From positions 870,001-934,000 of the forward strand of contig NC_088322.1 in assembly GCF_910592395.1 (NCBI RefSeq): 64,000 bases of DNA, read 5' to 3'. Of the stretch, positions 34,183 to 41,765 are shown one piece after another. Below the pieces are notes generated by a model. The model was not told the origin of the DNA and did no database searches. It saw only the letters and a list, made by a program, of their open reading frames with translations. Source of the stretch: Lineus longissimus. Taxonomy: Eukaryota > Nemertea > Pilidiophora > Heteronemertea > Lineidae. The stretch's first letter is position 1. Every line of letters begins with the position of its first letter. Made by a program: the position numbers and the translations under genes.

Positions 34183-34829
34183 ATGTAATCATGACTTACT
34201 GTATTCCAACAGAAAGTACACGTCAATAGCTTTCCAAGGAAATATCCGTTACAAAATAGCAGAGAAATTGACCCTATTCCCATGCATGTGCCACACTGAA
34301 TGAGATATCAGCTGTGATGCGCATAATCAATAGGCGCTCTTATTACCTTAAACAGATGTTACTTTTAAATACGCATAAATATTATTGATCTAAATAGAAA
34401 GTTCAATAGCCTAGTGGGATAACATATGCTTACCACGCAGAATACCCGGGTTCGAGTCTGGCCTATGTCAAGCTTGTTTAGTTAGATGTTACAATGAGAG
34501 ATGTCGCAATCGGTTCTGGTCAACAAGATGGTAGTTTGTGTTTGTACATAGCAACCATCCTTCTCTCAGGGATCGTTGTTAAGGACCAAAATGCGCATGA
34601 CTGAATTGCTAATGAGAGCCGATCAATATTACAATAAAGAATAGATTATCAATTACCATATGTGGCATAAAGCCACGCTCCATGAATTTTAGAGGCCTTA
34701 ATTTTGCCTGGAAAATGTAAGTATTGTAAGTATTGTACACTGTACATTCGTTTCCGTGCATTTTACCTGATATATGATGTTGGCACTGTTCACTGCATGT
34801 ACATAATTTTACTAGTAAATAAATAGAAA
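34183..34829. other. Left non-coding region of Polinton
   Basis: About 650 bp between the TIR and the major capsid gene, against only about 70 bp at the right end. It holds the tRNA-like sequence at 34408-34470. No ORF supported. Confidence 0.6.
34408..34470 (+). repeat. tRNA-like sequence inside Polinton
   Basis: Box A-like TAGCCTAGTGG and box B GGGTTCGAGTC about 40 bp apart, in a weak cloverleaf. Acceptor pairing is poor. It may be a SINE fragment captured by the element or a degenerate tRNA. Function is unproven. Confidence 0.4.
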
Positions 34830-36086
34830 ATGGCAACAGGATATTTATTAAATACCGAAAGGGCACATAAGATTCCACTTGGTTTGAAAGCTGAGAGGCA
34901 GCATCATATCATTACTCATAACCCATCATCTGCTAACCCCAAAGAAACACTGTATGTTAGAATACCGGCATTGCGAGAGAATACATTCTTTGTACCTAAA
35001 TCTCTTTATCTGTCTGCTGATGTAACCATTTCTGGTGATTCTAAAAATAGTGTTGTAAATAATCTTGGTAGAAACCTGATTTCAAAGATGGTGGTTAAGT
35101 GGGGAACAGAGCAGATATTTGACCTTGACGAATACAGTCATTATTCTACATTTAAAGATCTGTGGTTTACAGAAGAAGAAAGAAATGATAGAGTTTTTCA
35201 GGGTATTCAGTCAAAAAATCTTAGAGAATTAAGATCAGGAGTCGCTGAAGCTGATGTCACTGGAGAAACAGCTAATGAAAAGACTTTAAAGAAAGTGTTT
35301 GACAAGAAGTACAAAATACCATTAGATTTTGAACTATTCCATCATCATGCTCCATTTTACAAGTTTCCAATTCAAGAAGATGTGATTATTGAAATAACTT
35401 TAGCACCAAAGGAGGAAATCATAGTCACCACAAACACAGCTAGCATGGGCTACAAACTAGAGAATATTTGTTTTGAATACGACACGGTTACTAATAAGAT
35501 GATTGCTAGTCAATTGAGTAACAAGTACAATTCTGGATTCTCAATATTTTATGATTGGGTAGACCATTTTAAGACAGTCAATGTTACTGCTAATGAAACA
35601 CTAATTAATGAGAACATCAACTTTCCAAGAATGTCTATTAAAGGAGTATTATTACTATTTGTGTCTGACTATGTAGATGGAGCTAGAGATTCAGAGAAGT
35701 TTGAAAACCCTAACATAAGTAAAGTGCAGATCACAATAGAGGGTGTTGCCAATCAGGTGTTCCCAGAAGGAATGAGAATGATGGATCAATGGGAGGAGAT
35801 CAAGAAACATTTTATGTCTGAAGATTTGAAGAAAACTCATGACTGTAACATGACCATGGAGAAATACTATGGTGATTCTAATCACTATGGTTTATGGTTG
35901 GACCTGAGAACTTCTGAGGATAATCGCCTTCACGGATCAGGAAAGAAGCTCCAGAACACAAAAGATGGTATTCAATTATCTATTACAAAGAAATCTGGAA
36001 AGGGACCATACAAAATGCACATATTCGTGGTTTCTGACGCCCAGGTAAACATCCAGAATTCTCAGATTGCTTCACTCCAGCACTGA
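34830..36086 (+). CDS. MCP: Major capsid protein (double jelly-roll)
   Basis: 418 aa. Forms the capsid shell in the predicted virion. Recognised by the Polinton/adintovirus MCP pattern: IPLDFELF, HHAPFYKFPIQEDVIIEITLAP, an MSIKGVLLLFV stretch, GARDSEKFENP, and the C-terminal WEEIKKHF. Length fits the family's shorter members. It is the first gene from the left TIR. Start context is TAAATAGAAAATGG, with an AAATA box but no TAAATG at the start. A mini-hairpin GAACAAAGTTC lies 10 bp after the stop (36097-36107), consistent with a 3'-end signal. Confidence 0.9.
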   Translation: MATGYLLNTERAHKIPLGLKAERQHHIITHNPSSANPKETLYVRIPALRENTFFVPKSLYLSADVTISGDSKNSVVNNLGRNLISKMVVKWGTEQIFDLDEYSHYSTFKDLWFTEEERNDRVFQGIQSKNLRELRSGVAEADVTGETANEKTLKKVFDKKYKIPLDFELFHHHAPFYKFPIQEDVIIEITLAPKEEIIVTTNTASMGYKLENICFEYDTVTNKMIASQLSNKYNSGFSIFYDWVDHFKTVNVTANETLINENINFPRMSIKGVLLLFVSDYVDGARDSEKFENPNISKVQITIEGVANQVFPEGMRMMDQWEEIKKHFMSEDLKKTHDCNMTMEKYYGDSNHYGLWLDLRTSEDNRLHGSGKKLQNTKDGIQLSITKKSGKGPYKMHIFVVSDAQVNIQNSQIASLQH

Positions 36087-36096
36087 GGTGCTGCAA

Positions 36097-36107
36097 GAAC
36101 AAAGTTC
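36097..36107 (+). terminator. Mini-hairpin after MCP
   Basis: GAAC-AAA-GTTC, a perfect 4-bp stem with a 3-nt loop, just past the MCP stop. A degenerate second copy lies near 36121-36130. The role as 3'-end signal is inferred from position. Confidence 0.5.
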
Positions 36108-36198
36108 GCTCCAACACTGAAACAAAGTTCGTACAACACTAAATTAAATACTGAATACTAGATAAATGAGTTTTACTAGTGATTTTCTAAGTAATTAA

Positions 36199-36435
36199 AT
36201 GGATACACCAGGAAAGAAAGATATCATAAATACACTGTATCAAAGTTTACTGTTGGCATCAACAACAATTGGTTACTCTATGTTACTGAAAAGGTTCTTG
36301 AGAATCAATATTGGTCCCCCAAGTCAGGCCGACCTAGAGGAAATTCTTAAACTGGGAGGAACTGTAGCTATTAGTAATGGAACATTAGAGTACCTTTACG
36401 ATCAAGGAGTCCTACCCAGAAATATTATGAAGTAA
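36199..36435 (+). CDS. Small hydrophobic protein next to MCP
   Basis: 78 aa. Two moderately hydrophobic segments (residues about 13-30 and 48-60). Small proteins of this kind commonly sit next to MCP in Polintons; the function is unknown. It starts at TTAAATGG, one of the element's TAAATG starts. It lies between the major and minor capsid genes, which suggests a virion or assembly role. Confidence 0.7.
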   Translation: MDTPGKKDIINTLYQSLLLASTTIGYSMLLKRFLRINIGPPSQADLEEILKLGGTVAISNGTLEYLYDQGVLPRNIMK

Positions 36436-36492
36436 GAATAATTTACTTATTTGATAAAAGGTAAATTTGAAAACGAAAATTTGCTTAAGTAA

Positions 36493-37260
36493 ATGGTTAC
36501 TGTAATGAACATAGATTCAAGTGACTATCCAGATCAGAGTTCAAGTGATTTAACAGTCAATCTCAAGACTGAAATTCAAGATGCATGTAGCATCACTTTA
36601 ACTTTTGCAGTAATACCTTGTACATTCTACAACATAAGTGCAGCCAGGGAGAATAACCGAATCAAAGTTAAGGGGTTTGATGTGGCAGAGATTACGCTAC
36701 CAGATGGTCTCTATGACCTACAGAGCTTTTCAAAAGTATTTGCGGATAAGTTGAAAGAAAATAGTATGAGTAGAGGTGCTGTCAGATTTGACCTTGAAGA
36801 ACCAACAGGTAAGGCCATCTTACACTTCCTAAAGAGAAAAAATGAGGCGCATTATCAGATCTATTTTATTGGTAAAAGTAATGAATTATTTGGCATGAAA
36901 TCATAATGGCCTTATCCTTTAGACAATAAAAGTAAGGATGATGTTGTAAGCGAGAAACCCATCAATTTTAGACCAAATAACAATTTTGTTTTTCACTGTG
37001 ACATAATCGAATCTAATAGTGTATTAAGTAATGGTGAAGCATCTGATGTGCTAACCACAAGACCAATAAAGGAAGCTAATTTTGGGGATTTAATAGCATA
37101 CACATTTGAGAAACCAATAGCAATTCCCTGTAAACCAAGATTCAATAAGCTGAATATTCGCTTAACTGATGAAAAAGGTGAAATCATCGATCTTAATGGT
37201 CATAATGTACATTACCAATTGGTATTAACTCGAGCTATGCTCTCAGGGACACATCATTGA
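36493..37260 (+). pseudogene. Minor capsid (penton-like) gene with one in-frame stop
   Basis: Start TAAATGG at 36493. The frame is open for 137 codons to a TAA at 36904-36906, then stays open in the same frame through 37260. The region after the stop aligns with the relic at 1737-2417 (KPINF and HCDII versus EKPINF and HCDII; NFGD), so both halves are one gene. Family: penton-base-like single-jelly-roll minor capsid protein at the vertices. N-terminal IPCTFYNIS and LPDGLYD are family landmarks. The last codons contain half of a mini-hairpin repeat (GAGCTATGCTC, 37232-37242). The stop could be a real null allele, a sequencing error, or read through. Confidence 0.85.
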
Positions 37261-37282
37261 AATTAAAATTCATTGGAATTAA

Positions 37283-37741
37283 ATGGCTGGCATTGGCATG
37301 TTATTTGGATCTGCAATAATCAATGGATTAGCATTCACTGGATCCGGTTACCTTTTTAAAAAACTAGACAAGAATGGCTATGAGACTGAAGTGAAAAGAC
37401 ATGATTTGGCTCAGGAGCAATTACAAAAAGCTTCAACCGAATGGGAAGAGCATAGGAAAAGTACCATTGACTTCGTTAATCTTGAATTAAAGAGAGAAAG
37501 AGACGCTTCTATTGATTTTAACAATACTGATTCAGCACTTACTGTTTACAATCATTTACATCCAGAAAGAACTATTGTACTACCTCAGCGACCACAATTA
37601 AGTGATTACTACCAACCTAGTGATGAAATGAAGAAATACGAGTACCTATGGATTATCCTAGGACTTAGTGGTTTAGGGTTAATAATTTATTATTTTACTA
37701 GGGTTAGAAAGACTAAGACCACTGATGAGAAGCGGGACTAA
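37283..37741 (+). CDS. Conserved Polinton protein with two membrane segments
   Basis: 152 aa. N-terminal hydrophobic Gly/Ala-rich segment (residues 2-25), a charged helical middle (KRHDLAQEQLQKA, then FVNLELKRERDAS), a PQLSDYYQPSDE motif and a C-terminal transmembrane helix (about 122-142) with a basic tail. From memory this family recurs in cnidarian and other Polintons beside capsid genes; function unknown. Starts at TTAAATGG. Its 3' end overlaps the convergent ATPase gene by four bases. Confidence 0.75.
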   Translation: MAGIGMLFGSAIINGLAFTGSGYLFKKLDKNGYETEVKRHDLAQEQLQKASTEWEEHRKSTIDFVNLELKRERDASIDFNNTDSALTVYNHLHPERTIVLPQRPQLSDYYQPSDEMKKYEYLWIILGLSGLGLIIYYFTRVRKTKTTDEKRD

Positions 37742-38358
37742 GATTTTTGATGGGAAAGAGTAAATCCAAATGGATGTTGTAGTCTAATGATCAGTTTTGA
37801 TCCTTTTTTCATCTTAAGTTCTTCTATGTAGTACTGTCTTTTCTCCTTAGGAATAACACTGTTTTCTTCTAAGGCATCTTTCATGGCTGATTCATCCTTA
37901 TTAAAAAATAATACTAAAATTCTTATGTTCTCTCTGTAGTCCTTGACAACTGAATTGTACTTCTGAACTAGTAACCAAACAGTGAGATTGTAGTGCCTGC
38001 CGGAAAAGGCAAGATTACATAACTCGGACACCTTCTTTTTTGTGTCTCTCAAATTAGCACAGTCATCAATGAGGAATAATGTGTTAGAACCAGCAAAGGT
38101 CAGAGTAGCAAACTGAAGCACAAGGTCCAAATTACTGGCCACAGCTTCGGGATTAACTATGTAGACGTTCTTGTCTTGGTAAATCCATTTCCTTTCATAT
38201 GTCTTATTGTTGAAATATGTTGGACAGAAAATTACTATGTTCTGGAACTTGTGCCGATACTCCTTTTCTAAGAGGTCAAGGGCAAAATATGTCTTACCAC
38301 AATTGGTAACACCAGAAATTAACATATTGTGTGGCTCGTAAATAAATACTTCACTCAT
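37738..38358 (-). CDS. Genome-packaging ATPase (FtsK/HerA type)
   Basis: 206 aa. Pumps viral DNA into the capsid. Walker A GVTNCGKT at residues 16-23, Walker B TLFLIDD at 93-99, followed by the LAFSGRHYNLTVWLLVQ sensor stretch with Q132. Length and order match the A32-like ATPases of Polintons and large DNA viruses. Its ATG and the integrase ATG face away from each other across four bases (CAT-TTAA-ATG), so both share one palindromic TAAATG start. Confidence 0.92.
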   Translation of the reverse strand: MSEVFIYEPHNMLISGVTNCGKTYFALDLLEKEYRHKFQNIVIFCPTYFNNKTYERKWIYQDKNVYIVNPEAVASNLDLVLQFATLTFAGSNTLFLIDDCANLRDTKKKVSELCNLAFSGRHYNLTVWLLVQKYNSVVKDYRENIRILVLFFNKDESAMKDALEENSVIPKEKRQYYIEELKMKKGSKLIIRLQHPFGFTLSHQKS

Positions 38359-38365
38359 TTAAATG
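38356..38365. promoter_or_regulatory. Palindromic divergent start CATTTAAATG
   Basis: The 10-bp palindrome holds both start codons (ATPase minus, integrase plus), each preceded by TTTAA. There is room for no leader on either side, so the two transcripts must overlap or start at the ATG itself. Initiator role inferred from the recurring TAAATG starts. Confidence 0.6.
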
Positions 38366-39514
38366 AATGTAAAGGATGACACACAGCAGTATCTAAGGGA
38401 TTTGTACTACAACCCTGAGAGTCCCGTGGCTTACAGTTCTTTGAGTAAAATCTGGAAACAGGTCAAGGAAGATATGACTTCGTCACGAGAGCAGAGCACA
38501 ACTTCGTTGTTAGGGACAAATTCCCGCTCAGGAAAACTTATTAAAAAAAAAGAAGTGAAAGAATTTCTAGAAACACTACCAACTCACCAACTACACAAAC
38601 CGGCCATTAAGAAATTCACCTTCAGGAAGACAATGGTATCGTACATCGATCAACAATGGCAAGCAGATCTGGTTGACATGCAGAAATTCGAGAGTAAGAA
38701 TAAGGGTTTCAGATTCATTTTAACAGTCATAGATCTACTTAGTCGTTTTTCTTGGGCTCTAGCAGTTAAGAGTAAGAGGGGAGAAGAAATCAGAGATGCA
38801 TTCAAATTGATTTTCAGAGAAGCAAAACCAACGAAAATCCAGTTTGATGACGGTAAAGAATTTTACAACAAACACTTCAAGGAACTCTTAACAGAAAATG
38901 ACATAGACTGGTTCTCCACAAAATCTGATAAGAAGGCAGCAGTAGTAGAGAGATTCAATAGAACCCTTAAAGAAAAAATGTGGCGTTATTTCACCGCTAA
39001 GGAGACTGACAAGTGGATTGACGTTCTGGATGACCTGGTCAGCGGCTACAATAACACATTTCACTCATCAATAGGTATGAAACCTGTAGACGCCAGAAAG
39101 ATGGAAAACGAAGGAACAGTGTGGTACAATCTTTACGGTCTTCACCTCAAAGAGACATTTGGTGATCCAAAGTACAAAGTAGGTGACAGTGTAAGAATTT
39201 CAAAGTACAAGTCCATTTTCGGTAAAGGTTACATGCCCAACTACACTGAGGAGGTGTTCCAAATCAAACAGATCATATTTACTCACCCTATCGTCTACCA
39301 GCTTGAGGATTACCACAAAGAAGAAATTCAAGGATATTTCTATGAAGAGGAATTGAGCTATGTTCCTAATCCTGACCAGCTAGAGTACAAGATCGAGAAA
39401 ATCCTAAGGTACAAGACCAGTAAAGGCAAGAAATACGGATTAGTGAAGTGGAAGGGTTACAGTGATAAGTTCAATGAATGGTTACCAGTTTCTGATATCA
39501 AATCATTGAAATGA
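38363..39514 (+). CDS. INT: Retroviral-type integrase with chromodomain
   Basis: 383 aa. Integrates the element and creates the 6-bp duplication. The rve core carries D102 (QADLVDM), D162 (QFDDGKEF) and E196 (VVERFNRTLKEK). No clear HHCC zinc finger is seen at the N-terminus. The C-terminus (about 342-383) is a chromodomain (YKIEKILRYK, then YGLVKWKGYSDKFNEWLP), which in related elements can bias insertion by binding modified histones. Residues about 39-58 are encoded by a degenerate hairpin repeat. The intact frame and clean ends suggest recent activity. Confidence 0.93.
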   Translation: MNVKDDTQQYLRDLYYNPESPVAYSSLSKIWKQVKEDMTSSREQSTTSLLGTNSRSGKLIKKKEVKEFLETLPTHQLHKPAIKKFTFRKTMVSYIDQQWQADLVDMQKFESKNKGFRFILTVIDLLSRFSWALAVKSKRGEEIRDAFKLIFREAKPTKIQFDDGKEFYNKHFKELLTENDIDWFSTKSDKKAAVVERFNRTLKEKMWRYFTAKETDKWIDVLDDLVSGYNNTFHSSIGMKPVDARKMENEGTVWYNLYGLHLKETFGDPKYKVGDSVRISKYKSIFGKGYMPNYTEEVFQIKQIIFTHPIVYQLEDYHKEEIQGYFYEEELSYVPNPDQLEYKIEKILRYKTSKGKKYGLVKWKGYSDKFNEWLPVSDIKSLK

Positions 39515-39529
39515 AATAAAGTCTCTAAA

Positions 39530-39555
39530 GTGACTTAAGTCACAAGAACAAGTTC
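39530..39555 (+). terminator. Palindrome and mini-hairpin after integrase
   Basis: GTGACTTAAGTCAC (perfect 14-bp palindrome) then GAAC-AA-GTTC at 39546-39555, 15-40 bp after the integrase stop. Possible 3'-end signal. Confidence 0.45.
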
Positions 39556-39601
39556 GAAAAACGTAATTTAAAAAAAAATGTCCTACTAAATAAAGAAAGA
39601 A

Positions 39602-40561
39602 ATGGATGGAGCAATATTTAATGCTACTGTCAATGTGTATCAGCAACAACCTATGTATCAGCAGCAACCTATGTATCAGCAGCAACCTATGTATCAGCAA
39701 CAACCAGTAATTTCAGGACCTACAATTTATTGTGTTAAGTGCTGTATAAAAAAGAAACCTGAAATTAATTTTGAAAAGAACAGGCGTAATAAACTACTTG
39801 ATTACTGTAAAGAATGTGGTTTAAGTAAAATCAAGGGATGTAATAAATGTTATGAAAATAAATTACTAAGTGATGGTGAATTTGGTAAAGACGGAAATAG
39901 AGGTAACTGTAGATCATGTTTTAATTCATATTACAAAAAGGATTACCTTGACCAAAATGGTAATAGAGACAGACACAAAATTAGAGTTGGTCTAAACCGC
40001 ATTTCTAAGGGAGAGTGTAAAGGTAATTCCTCATTTAATCTAGGATGTACAGACAGTTTCTTCTCACAGTGGTTAAAGTACCAGAGGAGTCTATCTCCAA
40101 TAGGACAAAGTCCCGAGAACAGAGTTCGAATAGTAGAAGAAGAGTTGGATCATGTCTTACCAATCAAGGAATTCAAAGATAAACCTGAACTGTGCTTTGC
40201 TTGGTTTAACATTAGACCAATGTCTAAAACACAAAACAGACAGAAGAGTGCTAAAGTAGACTACACACTATTTAAGGATCAATTGGATAGGTCAATGGAT
40301 TTCATGGTAAAAATGAGAAGTGAAAACTGGTTTGTCTTTCGAGACCAGGATGTAATACCAAATTGGAAAATAGTGATATCACAGCATTTCGGGGATTATC
40401 TTCGTGATGAAAATATGATTCTGCTTGATAGATTATCGAATTTAAATAATAACATGAGAATGAACCAGAACATTAACATATGTAGTCAGACAGAAATCAT
40501 AAACGGGATGATTAAGTTGAATAATAGACTTGAAAGAAATTTACTCTTTGCAGTGAATTGA
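39602..40561 (+). CDS. Zinc-finger HNH-like nuclease
   Basis: 319 aa. The N-terminus has an 18-bp repeat coding YQQQPM four times (39638-39709). Next come several Cys pairs (CVKC, CKEC, CNKC, CRSC; residues about 43-113), probably zinc-binding. Around 178-212, ELDHVLPIKEF followed by CFAWFNIRPMSKTQNR matches the DHV.P..F, W.N..P..... N core of HNH endonuclease-like proteins of viruses and mobile elements. Start context AAGAAAGAAATGG with TAAATA 11 bp upstream. A perfect double mini-hairpin (40103-40127) lies within the coding sequence. Role, perhaps replication or recombination, is inferred. Confidence 0.7.
   Translation: MDGAIFNATVNVYQQQPMYQQQPMYQQQPMYQQQPVISGPTIYCVKCCIKKKPEINFEKNRRNKLLDYCKECGLSKIKGCNKCYENKLLSDGEFGKDGNRGNCRSCFNSYYKKDYLDQNGNRDRHKIRVGLNRISKGECKGNSSFNLGCTDSFFSQWLKYQRSLSPIGQSPENRVRIVEEELDHVLPIKEFKDKPELCFAWFNIRPMSKTQNRQKSAKVDYTLFKDQLDRSMDFMVKMRSENWFVFRDQDVIPNWKIVISQHFGDYLRDENMILLDRLSNLNNNMRMNQNINICSQTEIINGMIKLNNRLERNLLFAVN
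40103..40127. repeat. Double mini-hairpin in HNH gene
   Basis: GGACAAAGTCC-CGA-GAACAGAGTTC. The second stem is the GAAC/GTTC variant of GAGC/GCTC. Confidence 0.85.
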
Positions 40562-40580
40562 TTTTATTTTACTTAATTAA

Positions 40581-40850
40581 ATGAATAGAACTTGGGGTTA
40601 CACAAAACGACCACGTAATTGGAAAGAAAGATTAGAACGATTTCATAGAGAATTAGAGGCAGAAGTAGAGTCAAAGTTGGAGCCTGGTCCCGAAAAACCT
40701 TTAAAACCTTCTGTGCCTGCTGGGACAGAAAAACCTGTTGGGTCAGAAAAACCTTTAAAATTTAATGTACTTCAAAAACCTGTAGTGTCTGTAGGATCAA
40801 CACTAAACACTAGAAATGACAGAACAACTGATTCTAGTTTTTCCCACTAA
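40581..40850 (+). CDS. Small proline/lysine-rich protein
   Basis: 89 aa. Basic N-terminus (TKRPRNWKERLERFHREL) and a low-complexity tail with repeated EKPLK/EKPV words. Not recognised. Starts at TTAATTAAATGA. It lies four bases from the next gene and may be co-expressed with it. Confidence 0.55.
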   Translation: MNRTWGYTKRPRNWKERLERFHRELEAEVESKLEPGPEKPLKPSVPAGTEKPVGSEKPLKFNVLQKPVVSVGSTLNTRNDRTTDSSFSH

Positions 40851-40854
40851 TTAA

Positions 40855-41514
40855 ATGGATGGAGACAATAAGGTTTATCCAGATTTAAGTAATTTAAACT
40901 CTGAAAGTCATTTGAACTATGAAAGGTCTGAAAAGCATACAGAAAGTAACCCTCAGGCTTTCAGACTACAACAAATATGTGAGGTTAAGAGTTTCTTAGA
41001 AAGCGAGATTGAATTTAGAAGAAAGATATTTTCAAAGTACAAAAAAGCATTTAGCGTAATTACTGGCATTAGCCATTTCCTTAATTTTGCCAGCGTTGCA
41101 GCCGGATCTGTTGGTGTTTCCGCTCTAGCTGGTGTCATCACGGCACCGATAGGCTTAGCTTTGGGTGGCGTAACAATAGGTAGTGCCATTATTTCATCAG
41201 CCTTAGGCTGGGAGAAAAAGAATATTCTTAAGAAAATTGAAAAACATGAGAATATCAGAATGTTGGCAATTTCAAAACTGAACACAATCAATGATTTGGT
41301 TAGTAAAGCCTTAACCGATTCTCACATATCTACAGATGAGTTTACTTTGATTCTCAAGGAGAAGGAGAAATACATTTCGATGAAAAATGCCATTAGGAAA
41401 AAACGAAGGGAGGCAAGTTCAGCTGTTGATGTAGAGTCTTTAAAGAAGACTTTTTTAGAAGAAGGAAAAAAACTAGCACAGACAGAGATGCTAGAAAAAC
41501 TAAAAGTTCAGTAA
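40855..41514 (+). CDS. Conserved Polinton membrane protein
   Basis: 219 aa. A helical region (IEFRRKIFSKYKKA), a long hydrophobic Gly/Ala/Val segment (about 68-118) able to span a membrane twice, then a charged helical C-terminus (ISKLNTINDLVSKAL, TDEFTLILKEKEKY). From memory related proteins occur in many Polintons; function unknown, with membrane penetration or assembly as candidates. Starts at TTAAATGG. Its 3' end faces the PolB 3' end across a hairpin-rich gap. Confidence 0.65.
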   Translation: MDGDNKVYPDLSNLNSESHLNYERSEKHTESNPQAFRLQQICEVKSFLESEIEFRRKIFSKYKKAFSVITGISHFLNFASVAAGSVGVSALAGVITAPIGLALGGVTIGSAIISSALGWEKKNILKKIEKHENIRMLAISKLNTINDLVSKALTDSHISTDEFTLILKEKEKYISMKNAIRKKRREASSAVDVESLKKTFLEEGKKLAQTEMLEKLKVQ

Positions 41515-41520
41515 ATCAAA

Positions 41521-41765
41521 CAGGACCCGGACTACGTCCAGAGAACAAAGTTCGACTCGAGCTATGCTCTCAAGACGAAGTCGGACCCGGACTACGTCCT
41601 AATCCTAATGTGGTGTATCACTATCACTATTATCATGACTTCGGTGTTAGGGATGAATTTCACCAAGTAACACTACCATCAGCACCACCCTATTCATTAG
41701 TTTAATCAAACTTTGTTCTCAGGACAAAGTCCTAATCGAACTTTGTTCTCTGGACGTAGTCGTAC
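41521..41765. terminator. Hairpin-rich gap between convergent genes
   Basis: Five mini-hairpins in 41529-41599 (GGACTACGTCC, GAACAAAGTTC, GAGCTATGCTC, AGACGAAGTCG, GGACTACGTCC) and three at 41722-41762 (GGACAAAGTCC, GAACTTTGTTC, GGACGTAGTCG). One cluster follows the plus gene's stop, the other follows PolB's stop. A two-way 3'-end signal is the simplest reading; not proven. Confidence 0.55.

Noticed and set aside
36493-36906. A complete 137-aa protein plus a separate 70-aa protein from 37048
   Set aside because: Both lie in one frame, separated by a single stop plus in-frame codons, and together match one relic gene.
37738-37741. Overlap of convergent genes as a frameshift sign
   Set aside because: Both genes are complete with normal domain ends; a 4-bp convergent overlap is ordinary in compact viral genomes.
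41521-41765. Replication origin of the Polinton
   Set aside because: Hairpins here are the same family as those in many genes. Protein-primed replication should start at the termini.
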